Source of the DNA: Falciphora oryzae
Taxonomy: Eukaryota > Ascomycota > Sordariomycetes > Magnaporthales > Magnaporthaceae
Direction of reading: 5' to 3'
Assembly (NCBI GenBank): GCA_000733355.1
Contig: JNVV01000001.1
Coordinates: 4,304,069 to 4,368,068, forward strand
Length of the DNA: 64,000 nucleotides
Below the pieces are notes generated by a model. It was given only the letters and a program-made list of their open reading frames with translations, was not told the DNA's origin and searched no databases. The translations under genes and the position numbers were made by a program. Positions 47,713 through 60,433 of the stretch are shown here, in pieces; positions within the stretch are counted from its first letter, which is position 1, and each line of letters begins with the position of its first letter.

Positions 47713-48498
47713 CTAGCAAAGACAAGGCAGGTGAATTGTCTGGTAGTTGCTGCAGCTGTTGCCGTTTGGCATGACGCTCCCAGTCTGGAGCCAGATCTGC
47801 CAGTAGCTGCCCTCGAGGCGGCACACGACAAAGTTCAAGTCTCCAGTGCAAAAAAGAGCTTTGTGTCAGTTGATAGTGGACTATGTATGGCAAAAATATG
47901 CAAGAAGGAATCGGGGTTGACGCACTCCTCCCCAGACTGCTTCCCTGCCGGGTGATTATGGTATCGCCCTCGAGGCCCCACGCGTCGGTGCGTGAGGTGT
48001 TATCGAATGTAAGGGTCTTGTACGACGTCGAGTCGGTTCCGATATTGAGGTACTTGGCTGTGGTGGTCGACCGGATCGTGCCCGCGATGTCGAACTGGTC
48101 CGCCGTCGCCTCGGGGCCGAGCACAACTAGCGAGGCTGTTCGATGCAGTAAAAAGGTATAAATAATTCTTGTATCAGTCCAGATGTCCTTTCTCTGATAT
48201 TCTTGTTATGATTATTATGGCAGGGAGTGAGAAAAAAAAAAAAAAAAAGCGGCCTAATGATTGCCTATCGTCCTACCGTTCCTGGGGTGCGCCTGTAGAT
48301 ATAGGTGATAGATTGGATCGCGCTATAATCGGACCCAAGGGAACCATATCAGTAACCCGTTGCGTGTGCATTAAGAAGTTAGGGATAGGATCGGTTTGTA
48401 GACCGTACAACACCACGGATCTTCTCGGGTTTAGCGGCAGCCATCCCAATAAGCGGGAGAGCCGTCGCCACCGCTTGGACAAGATGCCACAGTCGCAT
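47713..48498 (-). CDS. Probable small secreted cysteine-containing protein (candidate effector)
   Basis: No single ORF reveals this gene; it appears when introns are removed. Exon 1 (48498-48414) encodes a signal peptide, MRLWHLVQAVATALPLIGMA, ending AAKPEKIR. Exon 2 (48135-47926) encodes VVLGPEATADQFDIAGTIRS and a Thr/Ser/Asp-rich beta-type segment with YLNIGTDSTSYKTLTFDNTS. Exon 3 (47858-47713) encodes LFCTGDLNFVVCRLEGSYWQ, then an NSCSNYQTIHLPCLC end with five Cys over the exon. Intron 2 (67 bp) is strong: donor GTGCGT, branch CTGAC, acceptor AAAG, and it restores frame. Intron 1 (about 280 bp, with a poly-T run) has a weak GTGTTG donor and two possible acceptors, so the 143-146-residue total is provisional. 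The layout resembles fungal secreted proteins of unknown function. It could also be a decaying gene. Confidence 0.5.
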
Positions 48499-49735
48499 TG
48501 CTGAGGCTGCTTTTGTCTTGCCCCGCCACAAGATGCTAGAGCGGTCAAGCCGGCAAGTTTTGACGTCGCACAAAAGGGGGGCTAACTGGCTGAGAAGGTC
48601 GAAAGCGCGATGCGGGGAGGTGCGCTACTTTTCTACCAGCCCGGCCGCCCAGTAAACCCCGGGCCATCATTCTCCGAGCCGGCGGACGGTGCCGAAGCGG
48701 GAGAGTTGTACCGAGCCAAAATCGGACATTCATATAGCTGGCGGATAAACAGGGCTGCGTGCGTCCGCTATGCTGCGAGACGGAAGCGGCCCAGGAGGGA
48801 GTCCCGAGGCGCATTCGCCAGAATGGGCGACGCCCATCATGCACTCCAACAAGAATAAAGCCACCGAAAACGCCACCGTCCCCGATAAGCCAATAGCCCA
48901 CAGCATTTCCCATCCATTGGGCCCTTTTTTTCAGCCCGCCCAGGTCGATTGCTTGAGAAAACCGTTGGGCTTAGAGCGTGGCGTTCTGCATCGATGGTGA
49001 ACCGTTACATGAAGCCATCTCTTGCCCGATTAGGAAATACCGGACCAATCAGGGAGGGTCCCTGCCATCTGCAAATGGCGTCATTGGCAGACGGCGGCCA
49101 TCGGCAGCGGCACGCTAATGCCGTGCCAGGTTGGCCTACATGTGTAGCAACAAAACAAAAAAAAATGTCATTGTATCGGTTGTTTAGAAAGACAGATGCA
49201 GACGCTTTTCGGCTGTCGTATCTTCTCGCTATTTTATCTAATCGCTGAGCTGAAGCCATGCCTGCTTTTCAGCTAGGCGCACCTGGGAAGCAGCCTGGGC
49301 TCTCCCTAAGACCGAATATCTGCTGCAGCACCTAGCACATACCTCCTCTTCCGCCTCGTAACGGTTTCACGGAGCTGCCTCCGACCCTTACTCGGCCCGG
49401 TTATGCTACAACGTCGCTTGTAGGACAAGTAACCCGCCAGAGACAAAGAAAACAAAAACAGCGTGCAACTATCAACACATCTTTAGACTAGCCGCCTGTC
49501 GTCCGCTCACCCTCGCCAAGATGCGGCCGCCATTGTCGTCTTCCTCGGGCGAGGTACATTATCATGCCTGTCCACTTACCGAAACAATGTCTCCTCACAA
49601 AATCCATGGAAGCTCGCTCGTCTGAAAAAAAAAAAAGAAATGCAGTCCCGCTGGGGCTTTTGGTTTGGGGTCCGCCAATGGCAGTCAGCCCCGATGACAA
49701 AAAGAAAATTAAACAAAGGCCCTTCTACCTCGGCC
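48499..49735. other. Intergenic region
   Basis: About 1.2 kb between the secreted-protein gene and the SPX gene, both on the minus strand. No supportable ORF; an A-rich run lies at 49625-49641. Confidence 0.55.
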
Positions 49736-51505
49736 TTACTGCAAACTCGTATTGCCCACGACCAGCACGAGCAGCGCCCCATTAAGCACGCATATCCCGG
49801 TGAAGGAGGCGTAGACAACCAGGGCGTTGACCAAGCTCACGCCCTGCCCGCCGGGTCCTTCCCGCGTGAGCGTCATGCCCAGCGCCGCGCAGGCGCATCC
49901 CAGGCTCGCCATAACGCCCAAGATGACACCCGCGTCCACCTCGGCCCGCAGCTTGTGCTTGCCCGTCACAATAAGCAGCGCAGCCACGCTCAGGAGCACG
50001 ACGGCCGCCGCGTCAGCCCCGACCGTTCCCCAGAAGAGCATCCGGTCCCGGTACCGCGCGATGCGCTGGTCGTTAATAGACGGCAGCGCAGCGAAGCGGG
50101 CGTCGTAACCGTGCGGGAACCCGGCGTCCCCGTCGCTAGCGAGGTCCAGATCCTCCTCGTCCCCGCTGTACCCGGCCGCCGTCGATGGTCCTGCAATGTT
50201 TGCCTCGTCGTGGCTGTGTGATGTAACGCTTCCGTAGGATCTTGGTGCGGCGAACCCGGGGTTGAGGGGTTGACTGGTATTATTGTTGCTGTTGTTGGAT
50301 GTGGGTAACAGCGGCTGCCTCTCAGCACCGTTGCGCGAGGCCAGCCATGCCTTGGCTGTCTTGACCGGCATCGACAGAAGAGCGCCCAGCGCCGAAAACC
50401 CCGGAATTCTTATTCCTTCGTCTTCGGGGTTAATGTAGATGACGTAACCGCCGTCGTTGTCCCCAGCCTCACTGCCGTTATCGTACTCGTTCCAGTAGCT
50501 TGTCGGTTGTTGTTGCTGTTGCTGGTGGTGGCCGCTGAAATCAGTAGGTAGCACCACAATCGCCTCCGGCTGGTGTTGCTCGCTGCGGCGTCGTGCGGGT
50601 GTCGTCGGTCGATCAGCCGGGGTGACAGGACCCGAGTCTGGCGGTGTGGCAGAGCGGATCTCGTTGATCAAGTCCTCGTACTGCGTCTCGAGCTGGTGGA
50701 AGTCGCGGTTGGTGAAGCCCTTAGAGTCCGAGAGCACGTTTTCCCTGAATCGGGCGCCGAGCGATTGCGAGCCTGTCCACTTCTGTGACGTTCACAAAGA
50801 TAACTGCCGTTAGCGTGACTGGCCCGGCACCTGCACAGATCGGCTCGGGTGGCGCAAAAGCCGTTGTGCTCGCGGGGGCGGGGCGTTGCCGGTGCGCGCT
50901 TGTACGCGGCCGAATCGCACCTGAGGGTCGCACACATTACGCACCCTGTACTTCTTCAGTATTTTGCCGAATGCTGTGACCTGTGCGCCGACAAAGCGGC
51001 GCAGGTCGCGGATCTCGTCGCCGCACCGGACGGCGACCTGGCCGTAGCGAATCAGCCTGCGCTGCCGCTTGGCCGACATCTTACGGCGGGCGCATCGGCG
51101 GAGCGTGTTGTGGATAGAGTCGGACAGGTGCTGGAGGCGGCGCGAGATCTCGTCGGCCTTGCTAGTGACGAAGAGGCCGACGCGGTCGTGCTGGCGGCAC
51201 AGCTCGGCGTAGAAGTCGTCCTCGAACTTGCTCAGCTGGGCATCTTGGTGGCCCGGTATCGTGATGGCCCGGACACCCTGGCCCTTAGTCGTGTGGGCTT
51301 TAATGTGGTGCTTGAGGCTGTTATAGTCGATATTGTCTGTCGGAGGCGGAGGGAGCGGTTCAGTCAGAAAGGGACAATCTCGCGCGCGTTTTCGCCGAGG
51401 CCCGGCAAGCTCCCCGCGCCAGAAGCAGGACAAAAACACGGGAAACAACTTACGAAGACTCCATTCTGGGACCGAATCGTGCTCGAATTGTTCGCCGTAC
51501 TTCAT
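49736..51505 (-). CDS. SPX-domain membrane protein
   Basis: SPX domains sense inositol pyrophosphates and phosphate status, often at the vacuole. Three exons, 51505-51454, 51336-50945 and 50782-49736, give 496 residues. Introns of 117 and 162 bp have donors GTAAGT and GTGCGT. The N-terminus MKYGEQFEHDSVPEWSL is the classic SPX start. NIDYNSLKHHIKAHTTKGQG, FEDDFYAELCRQHDRVGLFV and the basic helix KILKKYRKWTGS (phosphate-ligand lysines, formed across the second intron) follow. The middle is low complexity with a Gln run. Three hydrophobic segments occupy the C-terminus (about 385-408, 418-440, 462-490), ending VVGNTSLQ. That layout recalls the membrane anchor of vacuolar polyphosphate (VTC) subunits, but no VTC catalytic domain is present. 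Confidence 0.92.
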
Positions 51506-54500
51506 GCTTGGTCGCCTCGACACGCCTGGGCACCAATTGATGCGCGGAGGCGTCGGGAGGGTAGAAACAGCGTGGTGGATGCAAGCTTGGTGGCGATGAT
51601 GGATAGCTCCGTTGGATGGAGAGGAATTCCGGAGCGCAGCACACGGATATGGGGTTCTCACGAGACTCGGATCGAAGCGGTTCCAAGTCTCGAGCGGCGC
51701 CAACACGCGGAAAAGATTTGATTTTCCGCAAAGGGTATAAGGACCGAGCCGGTGCGGGAAAAGAAAAAAAAAGGCTAGGTCGGGCCGTTGGTTGCAGGAG
51801 CGATCTACTTGGGGGCCTAGCAGCGAGGGGGCGCCGGCCGGGTTTGTTTTTGAAACCGAGAGAGAGAGCGTCTGACAGCTCCGTGGACGGTCGAGGGCTG
51901 GGGGCTGTGCTCGAGTTCAGTCTGGTTGTTTGTTCAGATCAGAATGCCGGCTCCTGGACTGGGCTGGCTGCCTCCTTTGTGCCTGAGTCGGGTTTGCGGA
52001 TCGGGGTTTGCAGTCTCGAGATGGAGTTGAAAGAAAGCCAAGGCCAAACGGCGGCAGAGGACCAAGGAAAACCGACGACGGCCGGGACCCGTTGGAAGGT
52101 TATACTACGGGGGCAACCAGAACCTGCAATTGAAAGGCGCCAAGATGCTACCCAAACTTGCCAAAAGCAACACCCAAACCCCACCCGCGCAGCAATCCGG
52201 ATGCTCTGTGCTGCGCGCGAGCGTGCCGCGCATGGGAGCAGACAAGCCGAGATCTGATCCAGGGCACGGCACAGCTGCGGTCACGGTGGGTGGAGCTTAC
52301 TGGACGGTTTGGGCTGGGAGCGTGGGAGTCTGAGGTTCTGGGTGGTTTCTTGGCATCTTGGCCCTGCGACCCTGCGATGCGCCGGGAAACCGCAACCGCG
52401 CCTGCTCCATCACGGTGGGGCCACAGGAGTCAGGATCACCGCCCACTGCCCCGTCCGACTCAAACGCTTTTGTCTTCGTGGGGATTTTTCCCCGCCTAGA
52501 GATTCCATGCTCGGGCTCTGCAAGAGTCAAGCCCCATGACGGCGAGCAGAGGCAGCACGGCAGGAAGACGCGAAGGATACCTTGACGCGAAACAGCAGAA
52601 ATGAAGCACAAGCCTGGCGGCTTCACGGTGAGGGGTTGCGTGCAAGCAACCCAGTATGCGGTCAGTGGCTGCGAGCTAGGAGGCAGAATGATGCGCGCCA
52701 CGGGCAGGGGTAACGCATGCCCCGGCCACCCTCGTGGAGGCACCCTCCAGCCCAATCCGGCCGGGGGATGCTGTTATCGGGGGCAATAAAAACAACATTC
52801 ATCCGAGGTCGAGGCGGCTCTGGCCAAAAGATAAGGTGCCCGATCCTCGGCCAGCGGGCGGCAATCGATGGAACACAACCTCCCGAGTCCGGATGACAGA
52901 CACACAATCCCGACATTATCTTTTCTCAAAGTCGCCATTGTTGTCACGCAGTTTTCTCGGGGTTCTGCAGATCGCCAGTCTCACATGCTGAGCGCTCGAG
53001 CCCATGACCTCCCTCTTTGGCTGATCGCGCCAATCATGGCCTCTTGTCCGTCACCAAGTCTCGCCGTGACTGGGAATGGAACTGGTGTGGAGATTTCCCA
53101 GGGAGCAAGTTTTTGGGCCGCTGGCGTCGTGCTAGTTGCGTAGCTCTGCGGGCCAGACCTAGAACATTCGAATGGAGTTTTCTGCCTCTGTTGCATTTTT
53201 ATCTTGCATTCTCCTTATTTTGCGTCTTCTTTTTTTTTTTTTTTTCTTCTCATTTTCTGCCCTATCCCCGACCAGCATTAGAAGCCGTCCGATTTTGCTG
53301 ACGCTGCTTGGAGAAATAAAACCCAAAAATCCAGAACGAACCTGTCTGGACCAGTGAAAAGTCCCTCGCGTCGATGCGCGACATGTCCCTGAGGCGAGCG
53401 CTTGGGCTGAGAACGAACTCTGAAAATCGGAAGGGTCGCCCAGACCTCGAGCTTTTCTCTTTCTCTCTGCATCCTCACCCAACGCACACTTCAGCCCACC
53501 TCGGTTCTGCACCTTAGCTTCTGTTGGTGCTGGACGTCTATTTTCCCCTGCGCAAACGAACAGCTCTCGGCTTGGGGCTCTCGATACCCACATGAAAGAT
53601 TCTTCTGGCCCCATGTCTTCACCTAGGACGGCATTTTGAAAAAGCACCTACATACCGCCCCTCCCTTTCCGCTGGCCGCCCTTCCGACCACGTCCAATCG
53701 AGTCTCCTGCAGCCATCTCCATCGCGCCCTCGCCTGCATGCGTTCGTCTCCACCACGGCCCCGTTGCCGGGCGGCCCAACCGAGGCCCTCGTGGAGAGGC
53801 GGGCCCGGAGAACTGGTTCTTGGCGCGGGAATGCGCCCTCTCGCTTATCACCCATGCTCGATGGGCCGCGTTGAGGACCCTGGGTCGCCGAGGCGGCGCC
53901 GTTATTTTCTCCTTCGATGTTGGTTTAGTTTTGCTTTTTTCGTTCCACAAGCTTTGCCCTCACTCTAGCAGTACGCTCCACGTTCTTCCACCTCTTTCAC
54001 TAGCTTGCAGAAAAAAAAAAAAAAAGAAAAAAAAGCTTGTGACAAAAAGCTTAGGTGTAGTGGCCCTCATTGGCCCCCACGCCACCCCTGAGGCACCATT
54101 GACCAACGACATGCCCTCCGACCCAATTGCCCGCGGAGAAGCACTATATGGAGCCAGCTAAGATGCAGCGATGGCAGCTCACCGGCGACATTCTCCCGCC
54201 CCGGCTCCATCTCGGCGCCGGCCCCCCACCCGTTAGGAGCCGGCTTTCCTAGCCTGAGCGACGCTGCTACCTTTCGCCTACATCTCCCTGAAGGCTGGTT
54301 TGGTGACCCCAAAGATGCAGAGTGTGGGTGAAAAAGGGAGAGGGAGAGGAGAGATGCAACATCCCTTTCGGCATCTTCGGATGTTGCCTCCCCTGCCACC
54401 CTGCCTGGATATGTGGGTTTTTGACATGCAGGTCGCTGCGGGTAGCTGTATGCAAGCTTTGGCCGCGCCGAGATGGGCGGGAGGAGAATGTTGCATCTCG

Positions 54501-54971
54501 GCTGGGACCTCTGGAGAGGGGAAGGCAAAAGAGTCACGTCCTGCAGTGATACGGTCGTCTTCTGTGCGTTGCAGAAAGTCATCCGTTGGGTACGCTCATA
54601 CGGTGGTGGGCGGTCGATAACTTGCTCAATGATGCGTCGATGCTGCAGACCCTGCCTGAGACGGACGCATACATCGTGCGTGATACGTCGTCAGACGCAA
54701 AGTCTTTCGATCTAGCCACCAAACGCTTTTTTTGTCCCCTCGTTCTTTGTGTGGTAGACGCCCGCCTTGGGTGAACGCTACCCGCAGAACATTTAGCCAA
54801 AAAAGGCCTCCGGCCGGGCCGGCGAATAGAATGACCCATCACGCTAACAAGCGTGGCGAGCTGGGTCGCACACAAAAGAGGAGTAACGAAAATAAAAATA
54901 TTCTCGGCGCTATACTAACAAGACTATGGATGAGAAATTCCTGACAAAGAGCTCATAGCGGCACAAGCCAA
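51506..54971. other. Long intergenic region between the SPX gene and the reductase
   Basis: About 3.5 kb containing the SPX promoter and the reductase 3' end. ORFs are short and on both strands. Poly-T (53229-53245) and poly-A (54011-54034) tracts occur. No gene is recognised. Confidence 0.55.
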
Positions 54972-57900
54972 TCAGAAACCCCACTGCCTACACCAGTTCA
55001 CCATCAGCTCAGGGGTGACGGCCTCCAGCCTCGCAAACGTCGGGCTGATGCCCACCGTCTGGGCCAGCTCGTACGCCCTGGCCTTTGCCCCTCCCAGGCC
55101 TTGGTAGAAGTCCAGCAGCTTGACGGCCGGGTTCTTCTCGACCTGACCTTGCGCCGTTGCCCCCGCCTCGGTCGTGCTCCGCTCCAGCGCCGCCACCCAC
55201 TCGGCGAGCGGGACGAGCTTGCGGATCCGTTTGGGCCCGTAGAACCCCCTCACCGCCTCGGCCAGGGTCGCCCACTTTGTGATGCTGGGGTTCACGCCGT
55301 GGTAGTAGCCCTCGACCTCCTCCCCAGACACCCAGCTCTCGCGGCGCGGCAGCACGCCGGCGACCTCGAGCACCAGGGCCGCAATGTCCTCGACGGGCGT
55401 CCAGTCGACGTCACCCATGCCGCCCAGGTCTGAGGGTAGCAGTCCAAGATGCAGCGAGCTGCGGATCAGCGTCGGCAGCCACTCGCGGCGCGTCCACTCG
55501 CCCTTGTCGGAGCGCGGCCCCGCAATCTGGCCGACGCGGACGACGGCGCTCGGGATGGCCGCCCGGGCGCGCGCCTCGTCGAGGACCAGCGACGCCACCA
55601 GCTTGGACTGGCCGTAGCCCATGCTGGGCAGGGTAAGGTCGAGCAGCTGGCGCTCGGGCACGGGCGCGGGCCCTTCCCAGGTCTCGACGGAGCCGATGCT
55701 GCTGACGAAGGCGATGGGCACGCGGCGCGCGCACGCCGCCGAGAAGTCGACGAGGTGCCGCACGCCCCGCACCGAGGGCTCAAAGGTCGCGATGCTCATG
55801 TTGAAGTTGACGGGCCACGCATTGTGCACCACGCGGTCCGTCTCGGCCAGCAGCCGGCCGTAGACCTCCGGAGCCAGCCCGAACTGGGGCTTGGAGAGGT
55901 CGGCACACAGGAACTCGGCCTTGGCAAAGGTCGTGTCGAGCCCCTTTTCGGCGTTGCCCTGGAGCTGCCGCTCGAGTGCGTCCTCGGTCCTGTTGATGCA
56001 TATGACCTTGGCGACCGACGGCGAGGCTTGTAGCTGCTCGAGGAGGTACGACCCGAGTCCGCCGGTCGTGCCGGTAACAATGACCGTCTGCCCCTGAGAC
56101 CTCGCGGCGGGCTTTTGCTTCTGGCTTGCTGGATCGGGCAGGCGTTGGGTGTACTTCTCCAGCTGGGCCTGCATGGCCTTGATGCTAGAATCGACGCCGT
56201 TGACGCCGTTGACGTGGCCATTCTGCTTCCCATGACCGCTAACGACTTCCCGCATCAGGTACGAAGCCAGCTGGTTTGGAGTGGGGTTGGCATAGATAAA
56301 CCTCGGAGCGACTGCATCGGCGGGTATCTTCTTGCCGGTGACTGTCTCCAAACCCTTGCGCAGGATGCGCGATGAGGAGATGGTCTGCAAGGAGTCCACC
56401 CCGACAGTGTACAGATCCGTTTCGGCATCCAAGGTCTTACCCCTTTCCTCAAGTCCGGCCACGCGACTGAACAGCTCCACTATAGACTGTGCGAGCACCT
56501 GATCCGACGACACGTCCGGGACAAAGCTGTCCCCGTTCAGGGCGTTGTTGCCGTCACCGCCATTGAGGCCTTCCTGGTCGCCAGCCTTCTCATACGACGC
56601 CGCAGCTTCGTCGGCGTACAGCTTTACAGCAGCGTAGCGCTGGATGGTGCCCTTGCCGGCGCGAGGGAAGGGCTTGTCCGGTCGGGTGACAGCCACGAGC
56701 TGCCGGGCAATGCGGCCGTGCGCGACAGTCTCCTTGTTGACGCGCTCCACGGTCGGCCACACGCGGGCGATGAGCGCCTCCTGCTCCTCTGCGGTCACAA
56801 CGGGGCCGCCGGCAGGCTCGATGAACAGCGCAGCTTGGAAATAGCCCTGCCCCACGACGAGCGCGCCTTTCACCTCCGGGAGGCTGGTGATGGCGGCCTC
56901 GATGGTGACGGGGTTGAGCTTCTCGCCGTTGGAGAAAACGATGATGTCGTCGGCGCGCCCGCGTTGCTGCCAGAGGTCCGGTATGGTCGGGTGCTTGATA
57001 TACAGGTCCTTGGTGCTGTACTCAGTCGCATCGGGGAAGATGTAGAACGGAGACTGCTCTCCCGGGTCCTTGTCCTTGCGCATGATGACCTGCTCGTACA
57101 ATGTACCCTCTTCACTCTCCCCGAACGGGCGCCAGTCGATACACATAGCCTCTGTATCGATGAGGAACCAGCTCCACAGCTTAGGGTCTGGCTGCAAGTA
57201 GTAGTAAATCGGCATAATCCTGATTGTAGACAGAGTTGAGGGGTTAGCAACTACGATCAAGGGCAAGTGGTCAGGATACGGACACAAATGGAAGGATTAA
57301 AACTAACTCGGTAGCACCGATGACGCTCGTAAGCCTCACGCCTCCCCTGACTAGCGTGTTCCCAGCGTTCTCACTGAGCGGGCCACCTCCAAAGGTGACT
57401 CTCTCTAGCTTGGCCAGCGCGGCAATACCCTCGGGCATGTGGCTCATGTCTTCTAAGATGGCGGGCGGGCAAACGACAGTAGCCACACCCGCGTACTGGA
57501 TGGCGTCTATGAGAGTCTGGGGAGTGAGCGGCTTGTCGGGGAAGCTCAGTGCGACGGGCTGGTCGAAGAAAAGGCTGCACATGAGGGTCAGGTATATGCC
57601 GCCGGCGTGGAACAGCGGCATGGGTGCGAATAATCGGCCAGCATCCATCGAGGCCCATATCATAGATTGACAGCCCTTGAAGTCCGGAACAACCTGACAA
57701 AGGTCTGTTATCGCGAAAGATCCGGCGCGTATCACCACAGGCTTCGGCAGGCCGGTACTTCCACTGGTATGCAGTACGAGGACGGGATCCCATCTGGCTT
57801 CCTCGAACGTGCGCTCGTAGGGCACCAGGGGGGACGGGAGCACGCCCTCCTCGCCCAGCCACTCCTCGACTGACGAGGCTTCGAAGCCCTGCATCCCGGG

Positions 57901-58398
57901 CCGGCCTTCAATCCAAGGCGCAGCCCTGTCCTTGAAGGAAACATCGTAGTAAAGGACGTCGCAGCTAGTCTCGTCAAATAGGTTCAACTGCGCCTGCAGT
58001 GAGTTGCGGGGCGAGATGAGGAGGGCCTTGTAGCCAGCCTTGACGCAGGCCAGGACGAATATGTGGTAGCGCACGTCGCTGGGCCCGATGTAAGCCAGAG
58101 TCGGAAAGCGCTTGGGGTGTTCATCCGATGATTGCAGTATCGGGTCGGTAGGTGCTGCGCTGTTCGCCTTTGGCTGCGCCTGAGGGTGTCGTCTCACAAG
58201 AATGGTGGCAACGCGGTTGACGGCGTCGGCGAACTGGCGAAATGTAATAGGACGCCAGCCATCACTGGCGTTGTTTGAGTGCGGCACCGACAGCATCTCC
58301 CGGTCAGGCTGGGCTCTCGCCATCTGATCCACGATAGTGGGCAGGAGGCGCCGCCCAAACTCGGGCTTGATGGCCATCATCTCTGCCGCTATGGCCAT
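54972..58398 (-). CDS. NRPS-like adenylation-thiolation-reductase (carboxylic acid reductase type)
   Basis: The domain order A-T-R activates a carboxylic acid as an acyl-AMP, loads it on phosphopantetheine and reduces it off with NAD(P)H to an aldehyde or alcohol. Two exons, 58398-57308 and 57219-54972, are joined across an 89-bp intron (GTTAGT donor), giving 1112 residues. Adenylation motifs are LHTSGSTGLPKP, APMPLFHAGG, GATEI (formed by the splice), KDLYIKHP and RGRADDIIVFSNGEKLNP. The thiolation site is DLYTVGVDSLQ, with the phosphopantetheine serine at about 638. The reductase starts with VTGTTGGLGSYLLEQL (about 750) and has the SDR pair FVSSIGS and MGYGQSK (Tyr about 898). No condensation domain is present. 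No tailoring enzyme, transporter or regulator flanks it, so it is a stand-alone enzyme; the substrate cannot be read from the sequence. Confidence 0.94.
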
Positions 58399-60433
58399 GG
58401 CTGGGTTTGGAGAACGGTTGTTCGGGGTGATGAGTCAGGAGCAATGTGTAAATCTGGGGGCAGCGCGTAGGTGGATATATAGATTGAGAAAGTATCTGAA
58501 GAAGGTGTTGATGATGATGATGGAAAAACATAGGAGCATGGCGTCGAGATCCCCAGACATAAATACATCACAAACACCGCCCAGTTCAGGGTTCATGGCA
58601 GCACTGTCTTGTTGGAACGCCGTCGGTACGTTCCATCGGGTCGGGCTTCAACGGAAAATTTATCCGAGGCCGGGATGACATTGGTAATAGTGTCTTCACG
58701 GCCGCGAGACCGCCATGCTGCCGCACAATATCTGGCTAGCTGAAGTATTCATGCGGCATGGGTATGGCTGTGGAGATATTCCCGCTGAGGGTCCAATCTT
58801 TTGCCAACTATTCCCGCGTAGCGGGTCCTATCTAAACATGAATTAGTGTGGCAGTGTGGCACCTGGACAAGAGTCGGTAGTAAGATGGCGGGAAAGATCA
58901 AAAGCCGGACGCGAGGCCGAAACGCGAGCGAAGCCATGGACTGTGTTCGAGATGGGGGTCTCGGGGTAAGATGATGTAACGAGGTTGCTTACACATATCC
59001 ATACATCTGAGACCCATCCCAAGAATGAAATCAGATGAGCCCTAGGTATATGGATGGAGTCTACCTACCTAGGTAGCTATTGGCCAGCTTAGACCATCCC
59101 CTTGACCACTGTCGAACGCCCGACGGCCGAAGTAGAAAAAGATCTCTAGAATCCATCCGAATCGAAAACGGGTGGTTGGCTGAGGGAAGGGTCTGTCCGG
59201 GAGACGGGCACTCAGCGGCACTTGAGGGGATCACATATCGACGTCTCCTCCGAGGGTCGGTGGCAGAGGCTGACTGACAAGCTCCAGTCAAGCTTTTGCC
59301 AAGGCAGCCGGGACTGGGGTGCTAGGATCCCTCCCGCGTCACAACCCTGGCATGTCCGCCCCAGAGGATTGCGGATTGCATCTGAGCCTCTTGGTACGTT
59401 CTCTTCTGGGTTGACCTTTGCGCCTTGCACCGACAGGCAGCGCTATCGCCGAGGCTTGAAGCCCGAAGAGCGAAGAGGATTGAGCAATGATGCCTCAATA
59501 GTGACGTCGAGTCGGTCCGGCCTCGGGGAAACATAAATTGCCCGACTTCCGACATGGTCGTCCACTCAGTAGTTTCGAAGTCCGTGTGATGACGGGGCAG
59601 ACGATGGGGTAGCGCTGGAAAAAAACACCTCAAACTTCTGCAGATCGATTTAGCTCTGCCGATCTCAGATAGAGCCACCGCACAGGGGGCCCATGAAAAC
59701 GGGCAATGCCGGGAACAGCGGTCGAGGCAGCCCATTAATATCGATAGCTGCATGACAGTTCGGCCGAGTCCCTGGTTGTGGCTGTCCGGTCCTGGTGCCT
59801 GGCTCTCGTCTTCACGGCGTTCCTTCTTCAGGGGCATCGAACGCCGGGACGGGCATGGGTCGAGGACAACGAACTCATGTCGCGGGCCCTTTGGGAACGG
59901 GCGCCCTGCCATAGCAACCAACACGAGACGGCTGCGTGAAGCGTGAATGTTTCACGCCTGTTCGGGAATAGGCTGGCCGGAGATGGCAACATGTATGTGT
60001 CTTGACGCCGAGGGGAACGTCGGAGCTCAATGCCACCCAAAAGGTAGGCTTCCCGCCAACGCGTCTTGCAGACATTGTCCACTTGTGGTGGCAGGCTGGT
60101 CAGATCCGCTCGTGGCGGTGACCGCCCGGGCTGACATTGCAAAACAATGTTTTGTGGTCGGGGTGGGTAGGACGACAGTTTGGCAAGGGATGGATGGAAG
60201 AATCGCAAGAATGATTTCTGGAAATGCTCCGGATCTGATAACGAAACCCTAACCCTTCAAAATGTGGTCGTTGCGGGCGTAGTGGTGCAGGCCCCACTAA
60301 ATATTTTTTCTTCAAGCTTGCGAACTGAACGGGCAGAATTGCGAGCCGACGGGCGTGGACGAAAATATCGACCATCGCGACGGCCAACCACAGCATCTGC
60401 CAACCACCACGGGGCAGGGCCACCGAACAAGAA
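58399..60433. promoter_or_regulatory. Divergent intergenic region between the reductase and MPP10
   Basis: About 2 kb with promoters for both flanking genes. The longest ORF (200 codons, 59322-59924 minus) has no recognisable domain. An ACCT/AGGT palindromic word (CTACCTACCTAGGTAG) lies at 59061-59076. Confidence 0.5.

Noticed and set aside
39137..49735. Transposon or Starship-type element explaining the unusual block
   Set aside because: No transposase, tyrosine recombinase, reverse transcriptase, terminal inverted repeats or target duplication could be identified by eye.
59322..59924. 200-codon minus-strand ORF between the reductase and MPP10
   Set aside because: There is no recognisable domain, and it lies in a divergent promoter region; probably chance in GC-rich DNA.
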